The notes under the pieces were generated by a model. It searched no databases and was not told the DNA's origin. It was given only the letters and a program-made list of their open reading frames with translations. Below are positions 42,423 through 52,134 of a stretch of DNA of 64,000 nt, piece after piece. The translations under genes were made by a program, and so were the position numbers. Where the stretch lies: the NCBI RefSeq assembly GCF_002837185.1, contig NZ_KZ477992.1, forward strand, positions 109,865-173,864. The letters run 5' to 3'. The first letter of the stretch is position 1, and each line of letters starts with the position of its first letter. The stretch is from Pseudomonas fluorescens (GTDB taxonomy: Bacteria > Pseudomonadota > Gammaproteobacteria > Pseudomonadales > Pseudomonadaceae).

Positions 42423-42460
42423 AACGCCGCTTTCCCTTCCCTGGGTCAGCGGCGTTTTTT
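42423..42460 (+). terminator. Intrinsic terminator of thrC
   Basis: AACGCCGCT / AGCGGCGTT nine-base stem and a T-run of six, 19 bp after thrC. Confidence 0.93.
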
Positions 42461-42488
42461 GTTTCTGGCAGGCCCGGCAACGTGCTGT

Positions 42489-42713
42489 TTACAGGAGCAG
42501 TTTAATAGCCACTCCAGTGATTGAGGCAATCGTTGCGACCACGGCCATCGCTACGCCCATGGGGTACCAGAAAGTTTCGCAATTTATCTTCAGTGATTCC
42601 GATTTGAGCTTATCTTGCTCAGCCTGCATGCGTGATATTTCGGCATAGATGCGCCTTACATCGGCATGCATCCTCTCCATCGATGCTTGCTGTTCATTTT
42701 GTTCCAACATCAT
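42489..42713 (-). CDS. Small coiled-coil protein with a C-terminal membrane anchor
   Basis: The protein of about 74 residues has a charged helical part with heptad spacing (MERMHADVRRIYAEISRMQAEQDKLKSE) and then one hydrophobic segment (YPMGVAMAVVATIASITGVAIKLLL) at the C-terminus, so it should be tail-anchored in the inner membrane. The ATG at 42713 is chosen because AAGGA lies five bases before it; ATG at 42719 or TTG at 42728 are alternatives. No function is known to me. Confidence 0.65.
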   Translation of the reverse strand: MMLEQNEQQASMERMHADVRRIYAEISRMQAEQDKLKSESLKINCETFWYPMGVAMAVVATIASITGVAIKLLL

Positions 42714-43020
42714 TTTCATCCTTCGCAATAAGGGCCTATGACATGCACTCTGCCTGCACGGCAGGGTGATCAGCGCTCACCGAGTATAGGATTCACGCCT
42801 GGCCTGCGCGCTCGGCGTAGCCCAAAACCGCAACCCATTGCGTAAGCAGTTATGTGTCGCCGTTTTTTGCCTGTCATGTTGCAAGCGCATGCTGGAGACG
42901 TCATCCCCGCACAACCCTTGAAAGACGAAAAAGCGAACTTTCCTACGTCACAACCAGTCACTAGGAGAGATGCAGCACCCGTTGAAACGATTGTTCCCGA
43001 ACTATTGAGTGGTGATCGAG

Positions 43021-43305
43021 ATGGAAAGTATCAGCCTGTTGCTCGAAGAAGCACTGAGCCCTTATCTGGTTACGCTGACCACCTCTGGTGTGCAGGGCGA
43101 ATGCCTGGTGACCGTGAAGAACCCCGGTGGCGCCATCATGGTCGAGCGCGAATTCAACCGCGCACAGTTGACCGACAAGCGCGCGCTGGTGGATGTGGTG
43201 GATTGCCTGCTGCGCGATTTGAAAATCGCCGAAGGTCGACTTGAGCCCTCGGTCATCGCAGCCCTGCGAAACGCCGCCATGACACGAACCCCGGTGTGCG
43301 CATGA
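43021..43305 (+). CDS. DUF3509 family protein
   Basis: The 94-residue protein begins MESISLLLEEALSPYLVTLTTSG and has a central ECLVTVKNPGGAIMVEREF and a helical end. It matches the small DUF3509 family found mostly in pseudomonads, of unknown function. Two in-frame GTG codons (43009 and 43012) precede the ATG. A longer overlapping frame from 42852 is out of frame with it and looks spurious. Confidence 0.75.
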   Translation: MESISLLLEEALSPYLVTLTTSGVQGECLVTVKNPGGAIMVEREFNRAQLTDKRALVDVVDCLLRDLKIAEGRLEPSVIAALRNAAMTRTPVCA

Positions 43306-43424
43306 AGAATTATTTATCCTTCGAAACTTCCTACGGCATGGCCGGTCAGAGTTTGTAACAGCAAGAGCAAACATTGTGCTCCGGTGTTTGTGGCTTGTTG
43401 TACTGGTCTTTGTAGATCACGTTT

Positions 43425-43463
43425 AACCCCGAGTTGTCTCCCCACTCCTCGGGGTTTCTTTTT
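43425..43463 (+). terminator. Intrinsic terminator downstream of the DUF3509 gene
   Basis: AACCCCGAG / CTCGGGGTT stem followed by TTCTTTTT-like tract. It stands 120 bp after the DUF3509 stop, which leaves room for a short untranslated or small-RNA segment. Confidence 0.85.
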
Positions 43464-43488
43464 GCCTGGGATTTGGCACGGCGCGCGC

Positions 43489-44688
43489 TCAGATCGCGCC
43501 ATCGGCACGCAGGCGGGCGATGGCCGCCGCGTCATAGCCCAGAGCGTTGAGCACCACAGTGTTGTGCTCGCCCAATTGCGGTCCTACCCATTCGCAGCTG
43601 CCTGGCGTATCCGACAGCTTGGGCACGATGCCGGGCATCTTGAAAGCCTTGCCACCCGGCAGTTGCGCGCTGAGGAACATCTCCCGGGCCAGGAACTGCG
43701 GGTCACCCAGCATGTCTTCGGCACTGTAGATGCGGCTGGCGGGCACCTGGGCCTGATTCAACTGCGCCATGACCTGCTCCAGCGGCAGGGCGTTGACCCA
43801 GCGATCGATCACCCCGTACAGCTCATCGCGGCGGCTGTCACGCCCGTCATTGCTGGCAAGCGCCGGGTCGTTCGCCAGATCGTCGCGGCCGATGGCGACC
43901 ATGAAGCGCTTGAAGATCGCATCGCCATTGGCGCCAATCTGCACATGTTTGCCGTCGGCGCTGGTGTGGATCGAGGAGGGCGTAATACCCGGCATGATAT
44001 TGCCGGTGCGTTCGCGAATGAAGCCGAACACGTCGAACTCGGGAATCATGCTTTCCATCATGGCGAAGATGGCTTCGTACAGCGCCACGTCCACCACCTG
44101 GCCGAGGCCACCGTTGACTTCACGATGACGCAGGGCCATCAGCGCACCGATCACCGCCCACAGCGCGGCAATCGAGTCACCGATGGAAATCCCGGTGCGC
44201 ACGGGCGGGCGGTCTTCGAAGCCGGTGATGTAGCGCAAGCCGCCCATGGACTCGCCCACCGCGCCAAACCCCGGTTGGTCTTTCATTGGCCCGGTCTGGC
44301 CGAAGCCGGAAAGGCGCACCATCACCAGCCTGGGGTTCAGTGCGTGCAGGGTCTCCCAGCCCAGGCCGAGTTTTTCCAGCACGCCGGGGCGGAAGTTTTC
44401 GATCAGGATGTCGGCGTCGGCCAGCAATTGCTTGAGGATCGCCAGGCCATCCGGGTGCTTGAGGTTGAGGGTTAGCGACTGCTTGTTACGCGCCTGCACG
44501 AACCACCACAGCGAGGTGCCTTCATACAATTTGCGCCATTTGCGCAGGGGGTCGCCGCCGTCCGGGGATTCGACCTTGATCACCTCGGCGCCAAACTCGG
44601 CGCAGATACGTGAGGCAAACGGGCCGGCAATCAGGGTGCCGAGTTCGATGACTTTCAGGCCGGCAAGTGGTTTGGCATTAAGCGACAT
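43489..44688 (-). CDS. CaiB/BaiF family (class III) CoA-transferase
   Basis: The 399-residue protein should move CoA between two carboxylic acids. Visible marks are the N-terminal LAGLKVIELGTLIAGPFASR, the CoA-binding region NKQSLTLNLKHPDG and ENFRPGVLEKLGLG, and the catalytic Asp171 in SIGDSIAAL. The substrate pair is not evident. It is alone and convergent with the DUF3509 gene, divergent from yaeQ. Confidence 0.9.
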   Translation of the reverse strand: MSLNAKPLAGLKVIELGTLIAGPFASRICAEFGAEVIKVESPDGGDPLRKWRKLYEGTSLWWFVQARNKQSLTLNLKHPDGLAILKQLLADADILIENFRPGVLEKLGLGWETLHALNPRLVMVRLSGFGQTGPMKDQPGFGAVGESMGGLRYITGFEDRPPVRTGISIGDSIAALWAVIGALMALRHREVNGGLGQVVDVALYEAIFAMMESMIPEFDVFGFIRERTGNIMPGITPSSIHTSADGKHVQIGANGDAIFKRFMVAIGRDDLANDPALASNDGRDSRRDELYGVIDRWVNALPLEQVMAQLNQAQVPASRIYSAEDMLGDPQFLAREMFLSAQLPGGKAFKMPGIVPKLSDTPGSCEWVGPQLGEHNTVVLNALGYDAAAIARLRADGAI

Positions 44689-44824
44689 GGGGATCCTTGA
44701 GCGCGCGGGACGGTGACGTACTGCTTTTTAACATAGGCGGGCAGCCTGGATGCAGCGCAGTATTCGTTGATTGGCCTCGCCATCGGTTAGACTGGCCGCC
44801 TTTCCTTGTCTCCAGAGCCCGTTC

Positions 44825-45367
44825 ATGGCCCAGCCGTCCACGACCTACAAATTCGAACTCAACCTCACCGACCTTGATCGTTCGGTGTACGAGAGCGTCA
44901 AACAGACCATCGCCCGCCACCCTTCGGAAACCGAAGAACGCATGACCGTGCGCCTGCTGGCCTACGCCCTCTGGTACAACGAGCAGTTGGCGTTCGGCCG
45001 TGGCTTGTCGGATGTCGACGAGCCGGCCCTGTGGGAAAAGAGCCTGGATGATCGGGTGTTGCACTGGATCGAAGTCGGCCAGCCGGATGCAGACCGCCTG
45101 ACCTGGTGCTCGCGTCGCACCGAACGCACCAGCCTGCTGGCCTACGGCAGCCTGCGGGTGTGGGAAGGCAAGGTGGTGCCGGTGGCGAATAACCTGAAGA
45201 ACGTGCATATCGCTGCCGTGCCGCAGGAAATTCTGGAGGTCCTGGCCAAGGACATGCCGCGCGTGATCAAGTGGGACGTGATGATCAGCGAAGGCACGAT
45301 CTTCGTCACCGATGACCGTGGCCAGCATGAAGTGCAACTGCAATGGCTCGTTGGAGAGCGCGATTGA
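44825..45367 (+). CDS. yaeQ: YaeQ family protein
   Basis: The 180-residue protein matches E. coli YaeQ in length and blocks: STTYKFELNLTDLDRSVYES at the start, RHPSETEERMTVRLLAYAL and FGRGLSDVDEPALWEKSLDD. The fold is related to PD-(D/E)XK nucleases. The cellular role is not settled. The ATG at 44825 starts the conserved part; the longer frame upstream does not match. Confidence 0.93.
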   Translation: MAQPSTTYKFELNLTDLDRSVYESVKQTIARHPSETEERMTVRLLAYALWYNEQLAFGRGLSDVDEPALWEKSLDDRVLHWIEVGQPDADRLTWCSRRTERTSLLAYGSLRVWEGKVVPVANNLKNVHIAAVPQEILEVLAKDMPRVIKWDVMISEGTIFVTDDRGQHEVQLQWLVGERD

Positions 45368-45378
45368 AGAGTTGCAGC

Positions 45379-45442
45379 TACAAGCGGCAAGCTTTTAGCT
45401 TGAAGCTTGAAGCTTGAAGCCTGAAGCCTGAAGCCTGAAGCC
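45379..45442. repeat. Heptamer tandem repeat before recJ
   Basis: Three AGCTTGA and three AGCCTGA units in a row (45397-45438) plus four bases of a seventh, next to the dispersed arm TACAAGCGGCAAG. The repeat lies between yaeQ and recJ and could vary in copy number by slippage. Confidence 0.85.
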
Positions 45443-45479
45443 AGCTATTATTCCCCTACAGAGAACCCCCCAGCGTCCC

Positions 45480-47189
45480 ATGCGTATCGATCCCCGTCCC
45501 TTGCCCGCCGTCCTGCCATTCCTCGGTGAATTGCCCCCGCTGCTGACCCGTCTCTACGCCGCGCGCGGGGTGCAATCGGAAGCCGAGCTGGACAAGAGCC
45601 TGGCGCGGTTGATTCCCTATCAGCAGCTCAAGGGCATCGATGCCGCCGTCGACCTGCTGGTGACGGCGCTGGAACAACGCCAGCGCATCCTGATCGTCGG
45701 TGACTTCGATGCCGACGGCGCCACCGCCAGCACCGTAGGTACACTGGGCCTGCGTTTGCTCGGTGCGGCCCATGTCGATTACCTGGTGCCCAACCGTTTT
45801 GAATACGGCTACGGCCTGACGCCGGAGATCGTTGCGGTGGCGCTGCAGCGCGAGCCGCAGTTGCTGATCACGGTGGACAACGGTATCTCCAGCGTCGAAG
45901 GCGTGGCGGCGGCGAAGGCGGCGGGGCTGAAGGTGCTGGTGACCGATCACCACTTGCCGGGCGACGAACTGCCGGCGGCGGACGCGATCGTCAATCCGAA
46001 CCAGCCAGGCTGTGCGTTCCCCAGCAAGGCACTGGCCGGTGTGGGCGTGATCTTCTACGTACTGATGGCCCTGCGCGCGCGTTTGCGCAGCCTGGGCTGG
46101 TATGACAGCAGCCCGCAGCCGAACATTGGTGAACTGCTCGACCTGGTGGCCCTGGGCAGCGTCGCCGATGTGGTGCCGCTGGACGCCAACAACCGCATCC
46201 TGGTGCATCAAGGATTGGAGCGTATCCGCGCTGGCCGCGCGCGGCCGGGGATCAAGGCGATCCTTGAAGTGGCCAAGCGTGACCATGCCCGCATCACCTC
46301 CACCGACCTGGGCTTCATTCTCGGCCCACGGCTCAACGCGGCCGGGCGCCTGGACGATATGAGCCTGGGCATCGAATGCCTGCTGACCACCGATGTTGCC
46401 GCGGCGCGGGAAATGGCCGCGCAGTTGGACGGCATGAACCAGGACCGCAAATCCATCGAGCAAGGCATGCAGCGCGAAGCCCTGGCTCAACTCAAGGATT
46501 TGCCAGTGGAGTCAATGCCGTACGGCTTGTGCCTGTTCGACCCGGAGTGGCACCAGGGGGTGATCGGGATTCTGGCCTCGCGCATGAAAGAACGTTATTT
46601 CCGTCCCACCATCGCGTTTGCCGATGCCGGTGATGGCCTGCTCAAGGGCTCCGGGCGTTCAGTACAGGGCTTTCATATCCGTGACGCGCTGGCGGTGGTT
46701 GCCAGCCAGCACCCCAACCTGATCGCCAAATACGGCGGTCACGCGATGGCGGCGGGCCTGACCCTGCCCGAAGCGAACTTCCCCTTGTTTGCCGAGGCTT
46801 TCGATGCCGAAGTGCGTCGGCAACTGCGCGAAGAAGACCTCACCGGACGCCTGCTCTCCGATGGCACCCTGGCGGTGGAAGAGTTTCACCTGGAACTGGC
46901 GCGCGCGCTGCGCCATGCCGGCCCGTGGGGGCAGCACTTTCCCGAGCCGTTGTTTCACGGTGTGTTCCAGTTGGTGGAACAGCGGGTGGTCGGCGAGCGG
47001 CACTTGAAGGTGGTGCTCAAGAGCGAATGCGGGTCGGTGAAGCTTGATGGCATTGCGTTTGGGGTAGACCGTGAAGTCTGGCCGAACCCGACCGTGCGCT
47101 GGGTGGAGTTGGCCTACAAGCTGGATGTGAATGAGTTTCGTGGCAATGAGACGGTGCAGTTGATGATTGCGCATATCGAGCCGCGCTAG
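45480..47189 (+). CDS. recJ: Single-strand-specific 5'-3' exonuclease RecJ
   Basis: The 569-residue enzyme degrades single-stranded DNA in recombination and mismatch repair. It has the DHH-family motifs: GDFDADGATAS near residue 75, VTDHHLPGDELPAADAIVNPN (DHH), GVGVIFYVLMALRA and LVALGSVADVVPL, then the DHHA1 domain with KYGGHAMAAGLTL. The length agrees with the family. Confidence 0.97.
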   Translation: MRIDPRPLPAVLPFLGELPPLLTRLYAARGVQSEAELDKSLARLIPYQQLKGIDAAVDLLVTALEQRQRILIVGDFDADGATASTVGTLGLRLLGAAHVDYLVPNRFEYGYGLTPEIVAVALQREPQLLITVDNGISSVEGVAAAKAAGLKVLVTDHHLPGDELPAADAIVNPNQPGCAFPSKALAGVGVIFYVLMALRARLRSLGWYDSSPQPNIGELLDLVALGSVADVVPLDANNRILVHQGLERIRAGRARPGIKAILEVAKRDHARITSTDLGFILGPRLNAAGRLDDMSLGIECLLTTDVAAAREMAAQLDGMNQDRKSIEQGMQREALAQLKDLPVESMPYGLCLFDPEWHQGVIGILASRMKERYFRPTIAFADAGDGLLKGSGRSVQGFHIRDALAVVASQHPNLIAKYGGHAMAAGLTLPEANFPLFAEAFDAEVRRQLREEDLTGRLLSDGTLAVEEFHLELARALRHAGPWGQHFPEPLFHGVFQLVEQRVVGERHLKVVLKSECGSVKLDGIAFGVDREVWPNPTVRWVELAYKLDVNEFRGNETVQLMIAHIEPR

Positions 47190-47213
47190 ATCCAGCTGAC
47201 AATGCAATACAAC

Positions 47214-47303
47214 TGTGGGAGGGGGCTTGCCCCCGATAGCGGTGGATCAGTCACAACATCATTGACTGACACCATGCTATCGGGGGCAAGCCCCCTCCCA
47301 CAT
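47214..47303. repeat. REP doublet (main family)
   Basis: Inverted REP cores between the convergent recJ and acvB genes; the spacer holds CAGTCA/TGACTG. Confidence 0.9.
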
Positions 47304-47326
47304 TTAGTTTTGTGTATAGCCTGGGA

Positions 47327-48607
47327 TTACTCGGCTTTGGCCTGGTGTTTCACGATGATATCCACCAACCGCTTGGCCAGCGCCGGATAGTTCTCATCGA
47401 AGTGATGCCCGCCCGGCAGCTTCATGGCTTCGCCCACGGCAGTCTTGTCGGTGCAGCCACTCTCGTCGACTTCTTCCGCGCCATAGATGCACACCACTTT
47501 TTCGGGGGGCAGCTTGGCCATTTCCGGGCCGGTCGCGGCTTCTTTGCCGGCGTTGCCCAGCCAGCCTTCCACTTCAATCTCAAAACTGCCGGTGCGGGCG
47601 AAGGCCAGCAGAATGATCGCGTCGACGCGTTGCTGTTCGTTTGCCGGCATACGGTTGTAGATGGCCGGCAGGACGTCGGCGCCGAACGAGTAACCGGTCA
47701 GCACGAAGCGCTTGGTGCCCCATTTCTGCCGGTAGTGCTGCATCAGTTCGGTAAGGTCCTTGGCGCTTTGTTCCGGGGTTTTGTGCTGCCAGTAGTAGCG
47801 CAGGGTGTCGATGCCGACCACCGGGTAGCCGATCTTCGCCATTTCGCCGGCCACGTCGCGGTCCAGGTCACGCCAGCCGCCGTCACCGGAGAGGAACAGG
47901 GTCACGGTGTCCTTGGCCTGACCGGCCGGCACTTCCACCACTGGAATCGCCAGGCCGCCGTTGTCCGAACCTACCAGTTGCTTGCGCAGCTCGTTGTTCA
48001 GCACTTGCGGGTAATGAATGTCGTAGTCGCTGATGCTGGTGGTGGCACGCGGTGTGTCACGAACGAAGCTGGCGCTTTCATCGTCAGGGTTGTCATTCCA
48101 GGCCACCAGCCAGTTGCCATGGGCGGCGGTTTTCGGCAGCGGGTCGTTGCAGCCTTCCTGTTTCAGGGCAAAGCCGACGGAAATGGCGTTGGCCTTGTCG
48201 TCGTTCTGTGTGGCCAGCCAGCGCCAGGCGAGCGCTGCGCCAGGGCCAATGCCGCTGACCAGGGTCGCCGGGCCTTTAAGCTGGGCCAGGGCGCTCTGCA
48301 GCGCTTGCGCCTGCAGCTTGCAGTCATCCTTGGGCAGAATCACCTGAACGAGCTGCGCCGAGCCACCCTGGCTGAGGGCGATCAGTTGGCTGTCGGTGAG
48401 GGTTTCGTCGGCCATCACGGCCACTGCCACGCGGGCCTTCACCGCGCCGGCAGGGCTGACGCGGGTCATCACCGAGCCATCGGCCTGGGGCATTTGCTCC
48501 AGGGTCGGCTGTGGAGCAGGGCGGTTCCAGTACCAGTAACCGCCGCCCAGGATCAGCGCGAGCAGCACCACAACAGCCAATACATACCGCCAGGAGCGTC
48601 GAATCAT
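47327..48607 (-). CDS. acvB: AcvB/VirJ family aminoacyl-phosphatidylglycerol hydrolase
   Basis: The 426-residue periplasmic protein has an N-terminal membrane anchor (RYVLAVVVLLALILGGGYWYW) and a C-terminal alpha/beta-hydrolase part of VirJ type with LFLSGDGGWRDLDRDVAGEM and the nucleophile Ser in FVLTGYSFGADVLP. In P. aeruginosa the neighbour of the Ala-PG synthase is known to hydrolyse alanyl-phosphatidylglycerol, and this gene shares the TGATG junction with mprF. It should remove the amino acid that MprF adds. Confidence 0.88.
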   Translation of the reverse strand: MIRRSWRYVLAVVVLLALILGGGYWYWNRPAPQPTLEQMPQADGSVMTRVSPAGAVKARVAVAVMADETLTDSQLIALSQGGSAQLVQVILPKDDCKLQAQALQSALAQLKGPATLVSGIGPGAALAWRWLATQNDDKANAISVGFALKQEGCNDPLPKTAAHGNWLVAWNDNPDDESASFVRDTPRATTSISDYDIHYPQVLNNELRKQLVGSDNGGLAIPVVEVPAGQAKDTVTLFLSGDGGWRDLDRDVAGEMAKIGYPVVGIDTLRYYWQHKTPEQSAKDLTELMQHYRQKWGTKRFVLTGYSFGADVLPAIYNRMPANEQQRVDAIILLAFARTGSFEIEVEGWLGNAGKEAATGPEMAKLPPEKVVCIYGAEEVDESGCTDKTAVGEAMKLPGGHHFDENYPALAKRLVDIIVKHQAKAE

Positions 48608-51249
48608 CAGCGTTTCACCAATCCAGTCAAGCCGCCCGCGATCAGGGCGGCGGTATCGGCCAGTGCCACCAGCGGATCAAGTCCTGCGGGCACGGCCATG
48701 TAACGGGGTTCCCAGTCAGGCTGGAACTTGTCTTTGAAGCGGCGCAAACCTTGGAAGTTATACAGTTGCTCGCCACGGCGGAACACCATCGAGCCCAAGC
48801 GTTGGGTCAGTGGCGCGCCACGCCGGGGTTGCAGGCCCGACAACGGCACCATGCCGAGGCTGAAGCGGGCGTAGCCGTGACTCTTATAATGTTGAATCAG
48901 ACCGACCATCATGAACTCCATGGTCAGCTTCGGTGCGTCCGGGTGGGCGCGCATCAGGTCGAGACTGGCCAGGTCATGGTTGTACGTCTCGAGCAGGTTG
49001 GCGAAGGCCACCGGGCGCCCTTCGAAGCGAATGATCGCGATACGGAAGTGCTTGAGGTAGTCGTCGCTGAAGCGGCCCAGGGAGAAGCCCTTTTCGCGCA
49101 CATTCTTACCGGTTAGCCAGGCGTCCGAGATAACTTTTAATTCATCCATCGGCGCCGTGCCCGGCTCGCAGATCTCCAGGGACAGACCGTCGCGGGTGCC
49201 ACGGTTCCAGGTGTAGCGCAAATCCTTCATTTCCTTGCCCTTGGCTTCCAGGTCAAAGCGTTTCAGGTCGACGCGGGCCTCTTCGCCCAGCTTGATCGCG
49301 GTGAGTCCGATATCCATGTAGTACGGCAGGTTCTCGGCGCGCACTTGATAGAACACCGGCCGTGCGTGGTGAATGTCGCACAGGTCGCGGAACTGCCAGA
49401 TCATCTCGGCGCGCGGCTGGGTCGGCCCGATCGGATCATACAAGGCCACCAGGCTGCGCCCTCGACGGGCATACATCAGGAAGGCTTCATCATTAGGGTG
49501 GAACAGCAACGCCTTGTCGCCGGTCAGCGCCAGGCCGCCGTCGGGTTGCGAGGAGGCCATCAGGATTTTGGAGGCGCGCTCGAGTTCGTCCGGGGTCGGC
49601 AGATGGATGACCGGGCGTGCGGTACGCAGCAGCCAGGTCAGCGACACGATCACCAGCAGGACGGCGGCACCCAGCAACGAACGCAAGCCGCGTGGGGCGT
49701 TGGCATCGAGGGTGAACTGCCACCACAGTTGATGACTGTAGGGCACGTCCTGATAGGCGAACAGCAGCAGCCAGATCGACGCGCCCAGCACGCACACGCT
49801 GGCCACCAGGTACAGCGGTGAGAAGGGCAGTTCGGTCAAGCGGCTGGCGCGGTAGAACGAGCGTCGGAAGATCGCCAGCAGCACGGCGGTCATGGTCATC
49901 AGGCTGGCTTCTTCCCAGTCGAAGCCCTTGAGCAACGAGAGCAGGGCGCCTACCAGCAGCAGCACCATGGTCAGCATCCAGGCCGCCGACAGACGTCGAC
50001 GCAAGCCTTGGGCCAGCAGCAGGCACAGCACGCCGATCAGGCTGGCACCGAAGTGCGACGCGTCAATCAGGCGGTGGGGAATCAGGAAGCCGATGTTTTC
50101 CAGGCGTGAATCGATCTCCGGCGTGGCGCCGGAAAACAGCAGGACCACGCCGGACAAAAAAACCAGTACGGCCAGCACCGGTGCCGCAAGGCCGGAGGCG
50201 ACGCGCAGGCTCTGCTGGGTCTGGAACAGGCGCTGGGCCTCGTTGACCAGCAGGAAGATACAGGCGATCAGCAGCGGCAATACCACGTAGATCATCCGGT
50301 ACAGCAGCAGGGCGGCGGCCAGTGGCGCCGCGCCGAGTTTGTCGGCGAAGGCCGCCAGCAGGATCGCTTCGAACACCCCCACGCCACCCGGTACGTGGCT
50401 GAGTACGCCGGCGGCCAGGGCCAGCAGGTACACCAGCAGGAACGGGCCGAAGGGTGGCGCTTCCGGCAGCAGCAGATAAAGGACGGTGGCGGCGGCAGCG
50501 ACATCCAGTGCGGTGATGATCAACTGCAGGAACGTCAAGCGCCGGCCAGGCAGGCGCAGGGTGCGGCGCCCGGCCTTGACCAGCAGGTTATCCGGGTAGG
50601 GTTGTTCCGGCAGGCGACGGCGATAGATGCCGATGCACAGCATGGCCGACAACAGCAGTACAGCACCGGCAACACCGCCCAGCAGGCTTTGCGATAAATG
50701 CAGGTAGGTCGATGCCGCCGGCAGGTTGCTCAGTGTGGCCAAAGCGGCCAGGGGGGGAAGCGCGCAGCCCAGCGCCAGGCTGGCGAACACGGTCATGTGC
50801 GCGACTTCCGAAGCACCGATGCCGTGGCGTGCATAGAGACGGTAGCGCACCGAGCCGCCCGAGAGCATCGACAAGCCAATGGCGTTGCCGATGGCAAAGG
50901 CGGTGAAGCCCCCCAGTGCCAGGGTCTTGGCGGGCAGTTTCACGCCGGCATAACGTGCGCCGGAAAATTCGTAGCCCAACAGAATGATGAAACCGGCCAC
51001 CGCCGCCGCAAACGCGCCGAGCAAGGCAGGCTTGGGGACTTCCAGGATCGAGTCGTGGAGGGCGTAGAGATCGAGTTCCAACAACAGATGTCGGCAGGCG
51101 ATCAGAGCAATGGCAAACAGCAGCAAGGTCACGGCCAGGCCGATGGGCTGACGGTATTTGCTCAACAGATCCAACCAACGCAATCGGGTGGGAGGGATCG
51201 GTTGTTCCGCTGTGACAGTGTCTTGTGGTTCAGACGAGTTGGCGCGCAT
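48607..51249 (-). CDS. mprF: Aminoacyl-phosphatidylglycerol synthase/flippase MprF
   Basis: The 880-residue inner-membrane protein attaches an amino acid (alanine in P. aeruginosa) from tRNA to phosphatidylglycerol and flips the product, which lowers surface charge against cationic peptides. The N-terminal two thirds hold about fourteen membrane segments with the flippase pattern GGFTAFAIGNAIGLSMLSGGSVRYRLY and HVPGGVGVFEAILL. The C-terminal DUF2156 catalytic domain contains MYARRGRSLVALYDPIGP and EFMMVGLIQHYKSHGY. A TTG codon precedes the ATG at 51249. Confidence 0.94.
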   Translation of the reverse strand: MRANSSEPQDTVTAEQPIPPTRLRWLDLLSKYRQPIGLAVTLLLFAIALIACRHLLLELDLYALHDSILEVPKPALLGAFAAAVAGFIILLGYEFSGARYAGVKLPAKTLALGGFTAFAIGNAIGLSMLSGGSVRYRLYARHGIGASEVAHMTVFASLALGCALPPLAALATLSNLPAASTYLHLSQSLLGGVAGAVLLLSAMLCIGIYRRRLPEQPYPDNLLVKAGRRTLRLPGRRLTFLQLIITALDVAAAATVLYLLLPEAPPFGPFLLVYLLALAAGVLSHVPGGVGVFEAILLAAFADKLGAAPLAAALLLYRMIYVVLPLLIACIFLLVNEAQRLFQTQQSLRVASGLAAPVLAVLVFLSGVVLLFSGATPEIDSRLENIGFLIPHRLIDASHFGASLIGVLCLLLAQGLRRRLSAAWMLTMVLLLVGALLSLLKGFDWEEASLMTMTAVLLAIFRRSFYRASRLTELPFSPLYLVASVCVLGASIWLLLFAYQDVPYSHQLWWQFTLDANAPRGLRSLLGAAVLLVIVSLTWLLRTARPVIHLPTPDELERASKILMASSQPDGGLALTGDKALLFHPNDEAFLMYARRGRSLVALYDPIGPTQPRAEMIWQFRDLCDIHHARPVFYQVRAENLPYYMDIGLTAIKLGEEARVDLKRFDLEAKGKEMKDLRYTWNRGTRDGLSLEICEPGTAPMDELKVISDAWLTGKNVREKGFSLGRFSDDYLKHFRIAIIRFEGRPVAFANLLETYNHDLASLDLMRAHPDAPKLTMEFMMVGLIQHYKSHGYARFSLGMVPLSGLQPRRGAPLTQRLGSMVFRRGEQLYNFQGLRRFKDKFQPDWEPRYMAVPAGLDPLVALADTAALIAGGLTGLVKR

Positions 51250-51490
51250 CAATCACCTCGTGGATTGTGCGCGACAGGATGGGGGTATCCAGCCAAGTTA
51301 CCAATCCCTATGGACAAAATAATTACAAATATTAACGCGGATCACCGAGTGCGGCGACTGCGGCCATTGGTCGTAGAGGGTAGTGCTTGAGCATTGAGCA
51401 TAGCGTGCAATGAGATGGACTCTGCAAACCGTCTACGGTTTCATGAAAGATGCCATGCCATTGTTTCAGAAGAACTTTTTCACCGGATAC

Positions 51491-51522
51491 AAAAAAGGCC
51501 ACTCTTTCGAGTAGCCTTTTTT
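51491..51522 (-). terminator. Terminator of the downstream initiator tRNA gene
   Basis: A-run, GGCTACTC / GAGTGGCC stem and T-run, seven bases from the tRNA 3' end. It is symmetrical enough to work on both strands. Confidence 0.9.
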
Positions 51523-51528
51523 GATGTT

Positions 51529-51605
<77 letters not shown>

Positions 51606-51741
51606 TCTGTGGGCGGCATTCTACAGTCCAGCGCCGAGGTGTCAACCGTTAATGCTGCAATGGCTCAAATAAGTGGGTTTTATTCAAAATCAATGCCTTG
51701 GCACCGCCCATGTAAGGGGAGGGGTAAAAACAGGCGCGCAC

Positions 51742-51773
51742 AAAAAAGGCCACTCTTTCGAGTAGCCTTTTTT
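51742..51773 (-). terminator. Terminator of the upstream initiator tRNA gene
   Basis: The same 32-base hairpin with A- and T-runs as at 51491. Each tRNA copy thus has its own stop. Confidence 0.9.
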
Positions 51774-51779
51774 GATGTT

Positions 51780-51856
<77 letters not shown>

Positions 51857-52073
51857 TCTGTGTGTCGGCATTCTACAGAGGAACGCGAGTGTGTCAACCC
51901 TGAAATCGAACAAAAGCGCTTGCGGTTCAATTGGTTAGCTCTCCAAGGCAGGCTTGCGGAGGGCGCGGGGCCAGTCAGGCCAGGGCTTTCAGCTCTATTG
52001 GAAGGTCGAATTCGATTGAGAAAACCAATTCATCTGGGATATTTCCTACCGCTCAGGCGGAAGATTCAAACTA

Positions 52074-52089
52074 CTGGTGCTATATACAG
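52074..52089. promoter_or_regulatory. LexA-like box of dinB
   Basis: CTGGTGCTATATACAG keeps the CTG-N10-CAG frame of the SOS box with one changed outer base. It lies 45 bp before the dinB start, where SOS control of DNA polymerase IV is expected. Confidence 0.7.
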
Positions 52090-52134
52090 GGGTGAATGCG
52101 ATACTGGCCACCCGTTGATTCACATCCCGTTTAT

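Noticed and set aside
42852..43244. Open frame of 130 codons overlapping the DUF3509 gene
   Set aside because: Different frame from a recognisable family protein, Arg-rich after the overlap and no ribosome site.
45397..45442. Heptamer array as a CRISPR
   Set aside because: Units are 7 bp without spacers; no cas genes are in the window.
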